A stretch of 19,805 bases of DNA, from positions 1-19,805 of the forward strand of contig JABDBT010000041.1 of assembly GCA_013288465.1 (NCBI GenBank), in the 5' to 3' direction. Position numbers and translations under genes: made by a program. This DNA is from Bacteroidota bacterium (lineage in GTDB: Bacteria; Bacteroidota; Bacteroidia; Sphingobacteriales; Sphingobacteriaceae). The notes below the pieces were generated by a model. It made no database searches. It was not told where the DNA came from and saw nothing but the letters and a program-made list of their open reading frames with translations. Positions 6,905 through 15,199 of the stretch are shown here, in pieces; the stretch's first letter is position 1; the number at the start of each line of letters is the position of its first letter.

Positions 6905-7528
6905 ATGATTTTTCACCTCGCCGCCGACGATCTACTCAAAATAGGGATGGCTGTTTTATGCGGCGGGTTATTGGGTATTGAGCGGCAATACAAAAACAAA
7001 ACTGCCGGGTTTCGTACCATTATCCTTATCACCTTAGGTTCGGCGTTGTTTACCATGGTTGCCCAACACGCTGGCCTGGGGGTTAATATAAATGTAATTA
7101 CGGGTATAGGTTTTATAGGTGCGGGGGTTGTTTTTAAAGATAATATTGGCGTAAGCGGGTTAACAACTGCATCGGTAATATGGGTTGCCGCGGCTATAGG
7201 CATGGCCATTGGTGCGGGTAATTTCGAGATCGCATTAGTTTCAACAATTGTTACGTTACTTGTTTTGATACTGTTTTCACTATTGGAGCGATATATTGAC
7301 CAGGTACACCACGATAAACTTTATGTAATTGTTTTTAATTCAGATGATTTTGAATGCCTTCTTTCGGTAGAACAATCTATAACCAACCATCACCTTAAAT
7401 TTATCCGTAGGCAGATAAACAAAAAAGATGGCTGTTTACAGGCCGCCCTTTTAGTAACGGGGCACCGGAAACATATTGCTGAGCTTGATGAAAAACTGTT
7501 ATTAATGCCTAACGTAAAATCGTTTTAA
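6905..7528 (+). CDS. MgtC/SapB family membrane protein
   Basis: This 207-residue inner-membrane protein carries the MgtC signature. Residues 9-130 hold about five hydrophobic segments with GGLLGIERQYKNKTAGFRT (20-38), ITLGSALFT (42-50), TGIGFIGAGVVFKDN (66-80) and GLTTASVIWVAAAIGMAIGAG (85-105). The soluble tail from about 135 resembles the ACT-like C-terminal domain of longer MgtC proteins. MgtC proteins are linked to growth at low magnesium and, in Salmonella, to inhibition of the F1Fo ATP synthase; the role of Bacteroidota homologues is not established, so a virulence role should not be assumed. No clear -7 box precedes the ATG. The stop codon overlaps the convergent deiminase-family gene by 4 bases. 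No magnesium transporter (mgtA or mgtB) is nearby. Confidence 0.88.
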   Translation: MIFHLAADDLLKIGMAVLCGGLLGIERQYKNKTAGFRTIILITLGSALFTMVAQHAGLGVNINVITGIGFIGAGVVFKDNIGVSGLTTASVIWVAAAIGMAIGAGNFEIALVSTIVTLLVLILFSLLERYIDQVHHDKLYVIVFNSDDFECLLSVEQSITNHHLKFIRRQINKKDGCLQAALLVTGHRKHIAELDEKLLLMPNVKSF

Positions 7529-8964
7529 ATAACCTTATCCCTCAAAAGTGGCATGCTCATACAATGAAATCCGCCACGAGCCCTTGAAAGCTCTGCCGAA
7601 GGCATTAAAATTAAAGTATCTTTCATGGTTTGCGGGTCTAACTCATCATCCTCAAACTTTTTGAGCAGCTCCTTTACCTTGATGACTTTAAATCCGTTCT
7701 TTTTAAAAGCCTCAATTGTTTTATCGTTACGGTCGTAACCTAATACTACGCCTTCTTTTAGGGCCAGTAAGTTACAGGAATCTGTCCACTGTTCACGCGC
7801 GTCATAAGGGAAGGTATTGTTGCCTGAATAGATGAATTTTATCTTTTCTTCGCTTTGAAGGTCTTTTTCGCTGATATCGGTCAACAATTCTTCAATGCAA
7901 TCAAAAGTTTTGGGTTTCTTTCCCGGCCTGAATTGTATAATATCAGTTTTGTTCTTTGATTTTTTATCAGCAAACCAGGATATAGGCTCCCGTTCTTCTT
8001 CAGCGCTTTCGGTAACAGATAGCGACCGCAGCAACACCCACATATTGCGTTTTACCTGGGTAAATACGGTGTCAATATGCATATAATCGCGCTTGCGCGG
8101 TATTTTTACAATAGTTATTTTTTTAACCACTTTATGCTCAAACAATAACTTAATAGCCTCATTTGCACCGCTGGTTGACGTACGCTCACTGCAACCAATT
8201 ATTAAATGATCGGGGCTTACCATCATTACGTCGCCGCCCTCTAAAGTGGTTTTTTCATCATTGTCTTCGCCGGGGCGTAAAAAATGCTGAACGGTTTCAG
8301 GTATCTCTAATATATTGTCTTTATAAGCAGCAAAAAGCGGGTGGTTGAAAAATATATACCGTAATAAAAGTGTTTCGCGCGAACGTGCTTTTTTTGCAGG
8401 CTTGTTCAGCAACATAAAGTTATTGATAGCAATGCCAATATCCCTCGAAAAAATTAAATTAGGAATAGGCGCAAATATCATTTCCTCATTGCTTATCGAG
8501 CCTGAGATAAATATTTTAGCCAATTTAACAGGATCGGTATCTATCAATTTTTGCTGTAAACGGTAGTTGCAGCTTTCAATAGCGCAAACAGAAGCCACCA
8601 ACTTGATTCGGATATCCGGCTCCTCTAAAATATCGGCCAGCAGGGTTTGTATTTCAATTACCTTGGTTGATGAATGAAAATCGGCATTATCAGGCTTAAA
8701 AAACGACCGGTTGTTACTGTCAATTTTTGGTAATTTACCTTTTATCTTGCCGGGGTCTAAAAAATAGAGCAGCAGTTTTACGTAATAATCGTACTCGTTT
8801 TTACGCATACTTTCCAGGTGCACAATGTCTTCAAATAGCCAATCCTGTGCTTTTGAGGGCACAACCCTGCCCAGGCCATCGTCTGGGCTGTGGATTAGCA
8901 GTGTGCGCAAATTGCCTATTTCAGAGGTTACATCAATCTTAAATTCGCTATCGCTAAGTATCAT
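7525..8964 (-). CDS. Arginine deiminase-family hydrolase (guanidino-modifying enzyme)
   Basis: This 479-residue protein has the pentein fold of arginine deiminase, which converts arginine to citrulline and ammonia. The active-site set is complete: Asp175 in FSRD, Glu242 in LEGGD, His296 and Asp298 in MHIDTVFT, and Cys468 in GGFHCMSMP near the C-terminus. It is longer than the roughly 410-residue classical ArcA; much of the excess is a charged segment between the histidine and cysteine motifs (about 320-380). No arcB, arcC or arcD is present, so a fermentative arginine deiminase operon is not supported. It is divergent from argS with 180 bases between. A minus-strand -7 box lies 19 bases before the ATG, and a copy of the dispersed 32-bp repeat lies just beyond it. 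Arginine is the likely substrate, but another guanidino compound is possible. Confidence 0.83.
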   Translation of the reverse strand: MILSDSEFKIDVTSEIGNLRTLLIHSPDDGLGRVVPSKAQDWLFEDIVHLESMRKNEYDYYVKLLLYFLDPGKIKGKLPKIDSNNRSFFKPDNADFHSSTKVIEIQTLLADILEEPDIRIKLVASVCAIESCNYRLQQKLIDTDPVKLAKIFISGSISNEEMIFAPIPNLIFSRDIGIAINNFMLLNKPAKKARSRETLLLRYIFFNHPLFAAYKDNILEIPETVQHFLRPGEDNDEKTTLEGGDVMMVSPDHLIIGCSERTSTSGANEAIKLLFEHKVVKKITIVKIPRKRDYMHIDTVFTQVKRNMWVLLRSLSVTESAEEEREPISWFADKKSKNKTDIIQFRPGKKPKTFDCIEELLTDISEKDLQSEEKIKFIYSGNNTFPYDAREQWTDSCNLLALKEGVVLGYDRNDKTIEAFKKNGFKVIKVKELLKKFEDDELDPQTMKDTLILMPSAELSRARGGFHCMSMPLLRDKVI

Positions 8965-8983
8965 AAATGGTATGTAGATGGTA

Positions 8984-8991
8984 CAAATCTA
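8984..8991 (-). promoter_or_regulatory. Putative -7 box (TAGATTTG) for the deiminase-family gene
   Basis: This is an exact TAnnTTTG match on the minus strand, ending 19 bases before the ATG at 8964. The single copy of the 32-bp repeat begins 10 bases upstream, in the same orientation relative to the promoter as at gcdH and folB. Confidence 0.5.
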
Positions 8992-9001
8992 TCATTTTTT
9001 T

Positions 9002-9033
9002 ATTTCGAATATCGGATGTTCGATTTTGGATTT
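9002..9033. repeat. Single diverged copy of the 32-bp repeat
   Basis: It matches the left arm at 4889-4920 in 28 of 32 positions, including an exact TCGGATGTTC core. No partner arm lies nearby, so it is a half-element. Confidence 0.75.
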
Positions 9034-9132
9034 ACTTGTCTATTCTTGTTTCTTGCGTTAAGGTATTTTATGGAATTTTGCTTCAAAGATCTTTCTGATT
9101 GGTCGTCTTTCACACTTCCCGACTAAAATCAC

Positions 9133-9140
9133 TAATTTTG
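9133..9140 (+). promoter_or_regulatory. Putative -7 box (TAATTTTG) for argS, implying a leaderless mRNA
   Basis: This is an exact TAnnTTTG match ending 4 bases before the argS ATG, the same spacing as at folB. Transcription would begin at or beside the start codon. Confidence 0.5.
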
Positions 9141-9144
9141 GCAG

Positions 9145-10911
9145 ATGAATTTTATTATTGAATCTACCCTTAAAGCTGTAAAAGAATTATACCAAACCGA
9201 TATTACTGCCGATGCTATAAGTTTGCAGGAAACACGTAAGGAGTTTGAAGGGCAGGTAACTATCGTTACTTTTCCGTTCACTAAGTTTTCGCGCAAATCG
9301 CCCGAACAAACCGGTAATGAAATAGGCGAATATCTAAAAAATGAATTAACGGAAGTTGCCGGTTTTAATGTGATCAAAGGGTTTTTGAATATCTCCCTTT
9401 CGGATGATTATTGGCTCAATAAGTTTTACACACATATTTTACCCGATGATTTCGCGGTTTTTAAACCTAACGGCCAAAAGGTAATGGTTGAATATTCATC
9501 ACCCAACACCAACAAACCTTTGCATTTAGGGCATGTGCGCAATAACTTACTGGGCTATTCGGTTGCTAATATTTTAGCTGCCGCCGGGTACGAAGTAATA
9601 AAATCAAACCTGGTGAATGACCGCGGTATTCATATCTGCAAATCAATGCTGGCCTGGCAAAAGTTTGGCAATGGTGAGACCCCGCAGTCAACCGGTATAA
9701 AGGGCGACCACTTGGCGGGTAAATACTATGTGTTGTTTGATAAGGCCTATAAAGAGCAAATTGAGCAGCTAAAAGCAACCGGCCAAACGGAGGATGAAGC
9801 CAAAAAGAACGCGCCTATTATAAAAGAAGCCCAGGCAATGCTGCAACAATGGGAGGCAGGCGATAAGGAAGTTATCGATCTATGGAAAACCATGAATGGC
9901 TGGGTATATAGCGGTTTTGCCGAAACCTATAAAAAGCTGGGTGTTAGCTTTGATAAATATTATTACGAGTCGAATACCTACCTGTTAGGGAAAGATATTA
10001 TTGAGGAGGGCTTGCAAAAAGGCGTATTCTTTAAAAAGGAAGACGGTTCGGTATGGATTGACCTTACTGCCGACGGGCTCGACCAGAAACTGGTTTTACG
10101 TGCCGATGGTACATCGGTGTATATGACCCAGGATTTAGGTACCGCCCAGCTAAAATATGACGATTATCAAATGGATCAGTCTATTTATGTGGTAGGCAAC
10201 GAGCAGGATTATCATTTTAAAGTACTGTTCCTTATCCTGCAAAAGCTGGGTAAAACCTGGGCAAAAGGATTATATCATTTATCCTACGGTATGGTTGACC
10301 TGCCATCGGGCAAAATGAAATCGCGCGAGGGCACTGTAGTTGATGCCGACGACCTGATTGATGAAATGGAAAAAACTGCTAAAGATCATACAGAAGCATT
10401 AGGCAAGGTGGAAGATTTTGGCGAAGAAGAAAAACAGGAACTATACCATACCATTGGCATGGGTGCTTTAAAATATTTCCTGTTAAAAGTAGATCCTAAA
10501 AAACGCCTGTTATTTGATCCTAAAGAATCTGTTGATTTCCAGGGGCATACCGGGCCGTTTATCCAATATACCCATGCACGTATCAAATCAGTATTAAAAA
10601 GGGCTGATTATGAGGTAGGCAAAGCGATAAATATGCCCGAATTATCGGGCGTGGAGCGCGACATGATAGTTACTTTGACTTTATATCCCGATATGATAAG
10701 CCAGGCGGCGGATGGCCATAACCCCGGTATTGTAGCCAATTATGTTTATGAAGTGGCTAAAGTGTATAATAAGTTTTATCACGAAAAATCAATCCTACAG
10801 GCCGAAGATGATCAATTAAAACAATTTCGTTTGCAACTTTCGGCAGCCGCCTCAAAAGTGATTAGCAATGGGATGGGTTTATTAGGAATCCAGGTTCCTG
10901 AACGAATGTGA
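9145..10911 (+). CDS. argS: Arginyl-tRNA synthetase
   Basis: ArgS charges tRNA-Arg with arginine using ATP. The 588-residue product carries the N-terminal additional domain (about 1-110). The class I catalytic core follows, with SSPNTNKPLHLGH (118-130) containing the HIGH-type motif and GKMKS (389-393) as the KMSKS-type loop. The C-terminal anticodon-binding DALR domain begins with the typical QGHTGPFIQYTHARIKS, and the protein ends with GLLGIQVPERM. Length and motifs are normal for a bacterial ArgS. The ATG at 9145 is supported by the -7 box just upstream and by the natural N-terminus. It is divergent from an arginine deiminase-family gene, so two arginine-consuming enzymes share one intergenic region. 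Confidence 0.97.
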   Translation: MNFIIESTLKAVKELYQTDITADAISLQETRKEFEGQVTIVTFPFTKFSRKSPEQTGNEIGEYLKNELTEVAGFNVIKGFLNISLSDDYWLNKFYTHILPDDFAVFKPNGQKVMVEYSSPNTNKPLHLGHVRNNLLGYSVANILAAAGYEVIKSNLVNDRGIHICKSMLAWQKFGNGETPQSTGIKGDHLAGKYYVLFDKAYKEQIEQLKATGQTEDEAKKNAPIIKEAQAMLQQWEAGDKEVIDLWKTMNGWVYSGFAETYKKLGVSFDKYYYESNTYLLGKDIIEEGLQKGVFFKKEDGSVWIDLTADGLDQKLVLRADGTSVYMTQDLGTAQLKYDDYQMDQSIYVVGNEQDYHFKVLFLILQKLGKTWAKGLYHLSYGMVDLPSGKMKSREGTVVDADDLIDEMEKTAKDHTEALGKVEDFGEEEKQELYHTIGMGALKYFLLKVDPKKRLLFDPKESVDFQGHTGPFIQYTHARIKSVLKRADYEVGKAINMPELSGVERDMIVTLTLYPDMISQAADGHNPGIVANYVYEVAKVYNKFYHEKSILQAEDDQLKQFRLQLSAAASKVISNGMGLLGIQVPERM

Positions 10912-10923
10912 TTTTCAGTTTTG

Positions 10924-11038
10924 AGTGGGCGGTTAGCAGTTAAATCAAGTTCGCAAACAGAGGTTTGGATTTGACACCTTTCAAAAAGTTGTCAAATCTT
11001 TTTAAAAGTCATTGAATATTAACTGCAAACTGCCCACC
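10924..11038. repeat. Composite palindrome: outer arms 10924-10943 / 11019-11038, inner hairpin 10968-10998
   Basis: The outer arms are inverted copies at 17 of 20 positions (GTGGGCGGTTAGCAGTTAA against its complement). They enclose a perfect 9-bp hairpin (GATTTGACA paired with TGTCAAATC, 13-base loop) followed by CTTTTT. It lies between argS (+) and the convergent 3-hydroxyacyl-CoA dehydrogenase gene (-). The inner hairpin with its T-run could end argS transcription. The outer arms resemble a dispersed intergenic repeat. Confidence 0.65.
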
Positions 11039-11060
11039 GCCTACTGCACACTCATAACTG

Positions 11061-11951
11061 CTAACTAAACCTATCGGCTACTACTAATTCCTTACTCCCG
11101 GCCGTATATTTATAAAACCCATTGCCCGATTTTACGCCTAAACGGCCTTCAGTTACCATATTAACTAATAACGGGCAGGGCGTGTATTTTTTATCATTAA
11201 AACCGGTGTATAGTACATTTAGTATAGCAAGGCATACATCTAAACCAATAAAATCAGCCAATTGTAAGGGCCCCATGGGGTGAGCCATGCCCAGTTTCAT
11301 TACCGTATCTATTTCTTCTACACCCGATACATTTTCATCTAAAGTGTAAATAGCCTCATTTATCATTGGCATTAAAATACGGTTAGCTACAAAGCCCGGC
11401 GCGTCATTTACTTCTACAGGTACTTTATCAAGTTGCCTGGCTAATTTCATTATCATGGCTGTAACTTCTTTTGATGTTTCCTTACCCTTTATTACCTCAA
11501 CAAGCTTCATTAGCGGCACGGGGTTCATAAAGTGCATACCTATTACATTTTCGGGGTGTTTGGTTATAGCGGCTATCTCTGTGATGGATATAGATGAGGT
11601 ATTTGAAGCTAATATGGTATCCGTGCTGCATATATTGCTAAGTTGTTTAAACAGGTTTAGTTTTATATCCCGGTTCTCGGTAGCTGCCTCAACAACCAGG
11701 TCGGCATTTTGGGCGCCGGTTTGCAAATCGGTATAAATTTTGATATTGCCTAATGTGGCGGCTTTTTGTTGTTCATCAATAACACCTTTTTTAATTTGTT
11801 TATCCAGGTTTTTACTTATGGTTTCAACAGCCTGCTCTAATGCTTTATAGTTAACATCTATTAACGATACAGTAAATCCATATTGTGCAAAAGTGTGCGC
11901 AATACCATTTCCCATTGTTCCCGAACCTATTACCGTAATTTTCTTTAGCAT
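11061..11951 (-). CDS. 3-hydroxybutyryl-CoA (3-hydroxyacyl-CoA) dehydrogenase
   Basis: This NAD-dependent dehydrogenase oxidises L-3-hydroxyacyl-CoA to 3-oxoacyl-CoA, for example 3-hydroxybutyryl-CoA to acetoacetyl-CoA. The 296-residue product is the single-function form (Hbd/PaaH type), without the hydratase domain of FadB. The Rossmann dinucleotide motif is VIGSGTMGNG (7-16), with Asp32 as the likely NAD ribose ligand. Catalytic residues are visible as Ser119 (SNTSS), His140 (GMHFMNP), Glu152 (KLVEVI) and Asn190 (NDAPGFVANR). The C-terminal domain shows LGMAHPMGPLQLADFIGLDV. It acts two steps after glutaryl-CoA dehydrogenase (3675-4856) on the route to acetoacetyl-CoA, but the genes are 6 kb apart with several unrelated genes between. 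It is divergent from susC across 212 bases holding direct repeats. Confidence 0.92.
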   Translation of the reverse strand: MLKKITVIGSGTMGNGIAHTFAQYGFTVSLIDVNYKALEQAVETISKNLDKQIKKGVIDEQQKAATLGNIKIYTDLQTGAQNADLVVEAATENRDIKLNLFKQLSNICSTDTILASNTSSISITEIAAITKHPENVIGMHFMNPVPLMKLVEVIKGKETSKEVTAMIMKLARQLDKVPVEVNDAPGFVANRILMPMINEAIYTLDENVSGVEEIDTVMKLGMAHPMGPLQLADFIGLDVCLAILNVLYTGFNDKKYTPCPLLVNMVTEGRLGVKSGNGFYKYTAGSKELVVADRFS

Positions 11952-11972
11952 AAAATATATTGTTTATTAGTC

Positions 11973-12040
11973 ATAACTTTTAATAATAGCCTATAATATT
12001 TATTGATATTTATTATAACTTTTAATAATAGGCTATAATA
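11973..12040. repeat. 26-bp direct repeat pair (11973-11998, 12015-12040), 42-base period
   Basis: The copies differ at one position (TAGCCTATA against TAGGCTATA). That change makes the inner parts of the two copies also partly inverted to each other (TAGCCTA and TAGGCTA). They lie between the divergent dehydrogenase and susC genes, 124 bases before the susC ATG. The 42-base period is four helical turns, so proteins bound to both copies would face the same side. No regulator gene is adjacent. Confidence 0.8.
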
Positions 12041-12066
12041 AATACGGTCAACATATTGTCAAAATA

Positions 12067-12082
12067 GTTACCAAATGGTAAC
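12067..12082. promoter_or_regulatory. Small palindrome, possible operator (GTTACC-AAAT-GGTAAC)
   Basis: Six-base perfect arms flank a four-base centre, 81 bases upstream of the susC ATG. The symmetry suits a dimeric transcription factor, but I cannot match it to a known regulator. It could also be chance in AT-rich DNA. Confidence 0.35.
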
Positions 12083-12163
12083 CTTAATATTACATCGCTT
12101 AATTAAATGCATAATTTAGAGCAAAGTATATTAACAAATAATTAATAATAAATTAAAAAAAAC

Positions 12164-15100
12164 ATGAAGAAAACTTTACTATTATTTCTTGTTTTGCTCA
12201 GTATTATAATAAGTAATACTTACGCCCAAAACAGAAAGATCACAGGAAAGGTAACCGGCGCCGATGATGGGGCTCCACTACCTGGCGTTTCCATTACCAT
12301 CAAAGGTACAAACAGGGGGGTAATAACCGATGCAAATGGCCAGTTTTTCTTGTCAGCATCTCCCGGCGAAACATTAACGGCTACGTTTGTTGGCTATATT
12401 ACGCTTACTGTGCCGGTAACAACGGCCACCACTTACCCGTTAAAACTTCAAACGGACACCAAACAGTTAAATGAAATTGTAATTACCGACTCGTACGGTA
12501 CTTCAACAAAAAAAGCGTATTCAGGTGCGGCATCAGTAGTTAACGGGGCAACAAATGAAAACAAACCTTTTAGTACGCCTATGCAAGCTTTACAGGGTGA
12601 GGTTCCCGGTTTAAATATCAGTTCATTTTCTGGCGTACCGGGCGCAAACGTACAAGTTCGTTTACGTGGTGTGGGTTCAATCTCTTTAGATGCCAATCCA
12701 CTGTATGTTATTGACGGTATGTTTATAAATGCCGGTAGCTTAAGCAGGCTTGCGACTACAAACAGCAATAGCGTATTATCTGGTATTAACGAGGATGATA
12801 TTGAAAGTGTTACCGTATTGAAAGATGCAGCCGCGACTGCTATTTATGGTTCGCGCGGTTCAAACGGCGTAATTGTTATTACCACCAAACGGGGAAAATC
12901 TGGTAAATATACAGTTAGGGCCGATGGTGAAGTTGGTATAACCAATAATTTGCCTTTACCTGCTGCCGGCGTGCCGCTTAACGGCGCTCAATTTGGTATG
13001 CTTTTTAATGAAGGTTTAACCAATGCCGGTCAAAGCGCTGCTCAAATTGCCGCTGCCGACGCAAGTTACGGCATTGGCGGGCCCTCAAACAATTGGTATA
13101 GCCTGGTAACAAATCGCGGCAAACAGCAACAATATAATGTTTCTGTTAGCGGTGGGAATGAAAATACTAAAGTATTTTCTTCGCTTGGTTATTTTGATCA
13201 GCAGGCAACCATATTAGCTTCAAGCTTAAGGAGATTTACCGGTACAGTAAACATAGATCAAACCATTAGTAAAAGGGTAACTTTAAATACGGGTATAAAT
13301 ATTTCAAACACCAATGATTATGCACCTAATGACGGTGGCGCTTTTGCAAGCCCTGTATTAGCCGCCTATTTCTTACTGCCTAACCAGTTAGCATATAATC
13401 CGGATGGGTCATTAAATTCATCACATATTGGCAATACAAATTTCCCGGGCACTTATAACCCATTATATATTGCTGCAAATGATAAGCATTACTTATCACA
13501 AACCAGGATGTTGGGCAGCGCGCAATTGGTATGGAATATTTGGGATGAATTAAAATTCACCTCATTTAACAGTATCGATTATGATGTATTGGAAGAAAAT
13601 TTTTACAGGAACCCAATATTGGGAGATGGAAGGCCGGTTGGTAATGGTTATGACTATTATACACGGTATTTTAACTACCTTTTTAGGAATCAATTATCCT
13701 ATCGCTATAATATAAAAGGAGTTCAGGATTTTTATGTTGATGCAGCTGTGGGTTATGAAGCCCAGCGTAATGAAGAATATTTGATCTCTGCTCAGTCAAA
13801 TGGTTTTCCTGCAGGCCAGCCAAGCTTAACAGCTTCTGTTAACGCTTCAACGCCTATTACAGGTAATGCCAGCTTTAACAATAAAGCATATACAGGCCTT
13901 TTCTCAATTGGAACTATTAACTATCAAAACCGGTATGTATTAACCGGTAGCTTTAGAAGAGACGGGGCATCCGTTTTTGGGCAAAACAATCAATATGGTA
14001 ATTTTTATTCGGTAGGTGGTGTTTGGAATGTGGATGAAGAGGCGTTCTTTAAAACGCAAAACACCGTTTCATCATTTAAATTGCGGTCATCAATTGGTAC
14101 AACCGGTAATTCTGCAGGTATAGGTTCATACCAGGCAAGACCTACGTCCGCTTATGGCTTTAATTATAACGGTGGTAATGGTCAGGATTTTAATACCATA
14201 GGTAACACCGCCTTAACCTGGGAGTCCTCCCAAAAATTTGATGTTGGCGTTGATGTCGGTTTTTTTAAAAATCGTTTAACAGTAGTATTTGATTACTACA
14301 ATACAACCGTTAACAAATTAATTCAAGCTGCACCGATATCACAAGTTACCGGTTTTAGCTCAATTACAGAGAATATCGGTTCTATGCGTAACCGTGGTGA
14401 GGAGTTCACTATTAAAGGTATCCCGGTTCAAATTAAAGATTTTACCTGGACAACGAATTTTAATATAGCCTTTAACAGAAACACCATATTAAAGTTGCTT
14501 AATGACGCACCATTTACAACAGGTTCATTCAATGTACAGGAAGGGCGTGATTTTCAAACCTTTTATTTGCGTGGTTATGCTGGTGTTGATCCTTCAAACG
14601 GTAATGCATTATGGTACACAGACGCAAGTAAATCAGCTACTACAAGTAATTATAATGCTGCTTTACGTATAAACAGGTTCCAGGCCGACCCCAAATATTT
14701 TGGTGGGTTTAATAATACTTTCAGCTATAAAGGTGTAACATTAAGCGCCGATTTCTATTATAACTTTGGTAATATGATTCAAGATGGATGGAATAATTAC
14801 TTGTTAGACGGAAATAACTATACGTTTAACAAGTATGCTTATGAGCTGAACCGTTGGACTACTCCGGGCCAAATAACTGATGTACCTAAGTACGTTGCAG
14901 GTGGTATTCCGGGAAATGCCTCTAATTCAACGTCATCAAGGTTTTTATATTATGGCGATTATATCAGGTTGCGCAACCTGTCGATTGGTTATGATATCAA
15001 GAAAATTGATTATCTTAAAACACTTGGTATAAGCAAGTTGTATCTTTATGGCCGTGCTACAAACCTTTGGACAAAAACTTATGATAAACGTTTACCATTT

Positions 15101-15187
15101 GATCCGGAAATAGGTACCAGCGGTGCAAGTAATCTTGAAGTGCCACAGGTTAGGACATTCACAGTCGGTTTAAATGTTGGCTTTTAA
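12164..15187 (+). CDS. SusC/RagA-family TonB-linked outer membrane transporter
   Basis: This is the outer-membrane barrel of a SusC/SusD importer, which takes up oligosaccharides or other oligomers using TonB energy. The 1007-residue length is typical. A signal peptide (1-21, ending NTYA before Q22) is followed by a carboxypeptidase-regulatory-like domain (about 26-96; ITGKVTGADDGAPLPGVSI) and a TonB-box-like QLNEIVITDSYG (101-112). The plug domain covers about 115-245, with LQGEVPGLNISSFSGVPG, VQVRLRGVGSI, PLYVIDGM and ESVTVLKDAAATAIYGSRG. The rest is beta-barrel, ending VRTFTVGLNVGF with a terminal aromatic residue. No N-terminal STN domain is present, so direct signalling to an anti-sigma factor is not expected. 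The SusD partner begins 12 bases downstream. Repeats and a small palindrome lie in the upstream region. Confidence 0.95.
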   Translation: MKKTLLLFLVLLSIIISNTYAQNRKITGKVTGADDGAPLPGVSITIKGTNRGVITDANGQFFLSASPGETLTATFVGYITLTVPVTTATTYPLKLQTDTKQLNEIVITDSYGTSTKKAYSGAASVVNGATNENKPFSTPMQALQGEVPGLNISSFSGVPGANVQVRLRGVGSISLDANPLYVIDGMFINAGSLSRLATTNSNSVLSGINEDDIESVTVLKDAAATAIYGSRGSNGVIVITTKRGKSGKYTVRADGEVGITNNLPLPAAGVPLNGAQFGMLFNEGLTNAGQSAAQIAAADASYGIGGPSNNWYSLVTNRGKQQQYNVSVSGGNENTKVFSSLGYFDQQATILASSLRRFTGTVNIDQTISKRVTLNTGINISNTNDYAPNDGGAFASPVLAAYFLLPNQLAYNPDGSLNSSHIGNTNFPGTYNPLYIAANDKHYLSQTRMLGSAQLVWNIWDELKFTSFNSIDYDVLEENFYRNPILGDGRPVGNGYDYYTRYFNYLFRNQLSYRYNIKGVQDFYVDAAVGYEAQRNEEYLISAQSNGFPAGQPSLTASVNASTPITGNASFNNKAYTGLFSIGTINYQNRYVLTGSFRRDGASVFGQNNQYGNFYSVGGVWNVDEEAFFKTQNTVSSFKLRSSIGTTGNSAGIGSYQARPTSAYGFNYNGGNGQDFNTIGNTALTWESSQKFDVGVDVGFFKNRLTVVFDYYNTTVNKLIQAAPISQVTGFSSITENIGSMRNRGEEFTIKGIPVQIKDFTWTTNFNIAFNRNTILKLLNDAPFTTGSFNVQEGRDFQTFYLRGYAGVDPSNGNALWYTDASKSATTSNYNAALRINRFQADPKYFGGFNNTFSYKGVTLSADFYYNFGNMIQDGWNNYLLDGNNYTFNKYAYELNRWTTPGQITDVPKYVAGGIPGNASNSTSSRFLYYGDYIRLRNLSIGYDIKKIDYLKTLGISKLYLYGRATNLWTKTYDKRLPFDPEIGTSGASNLEVPQVRTFTVGLNVGF

Positions 15188-15199
15188 TAAATTATCAAT

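Noticed and set aside
6905..7528. MgtC as a virulence determinant
   Set aside because: The family is widespread in non-pathogens; sequence alone supports only membership of MgtC/SapB.
7525..8964. Fermentative arginine deiminase operon
   Set aside because: No ornithine carbamoyltransferase, carbamate kinase or arginine/ornithine antiporter is present; only the deiminase-family gene is.
11973..12040. Direct repeats as att sites or a short CRISPR
   Set aside because: Only two copies with a 16-base spacer, no integrase or cas gene, and no mobile cargo between them.
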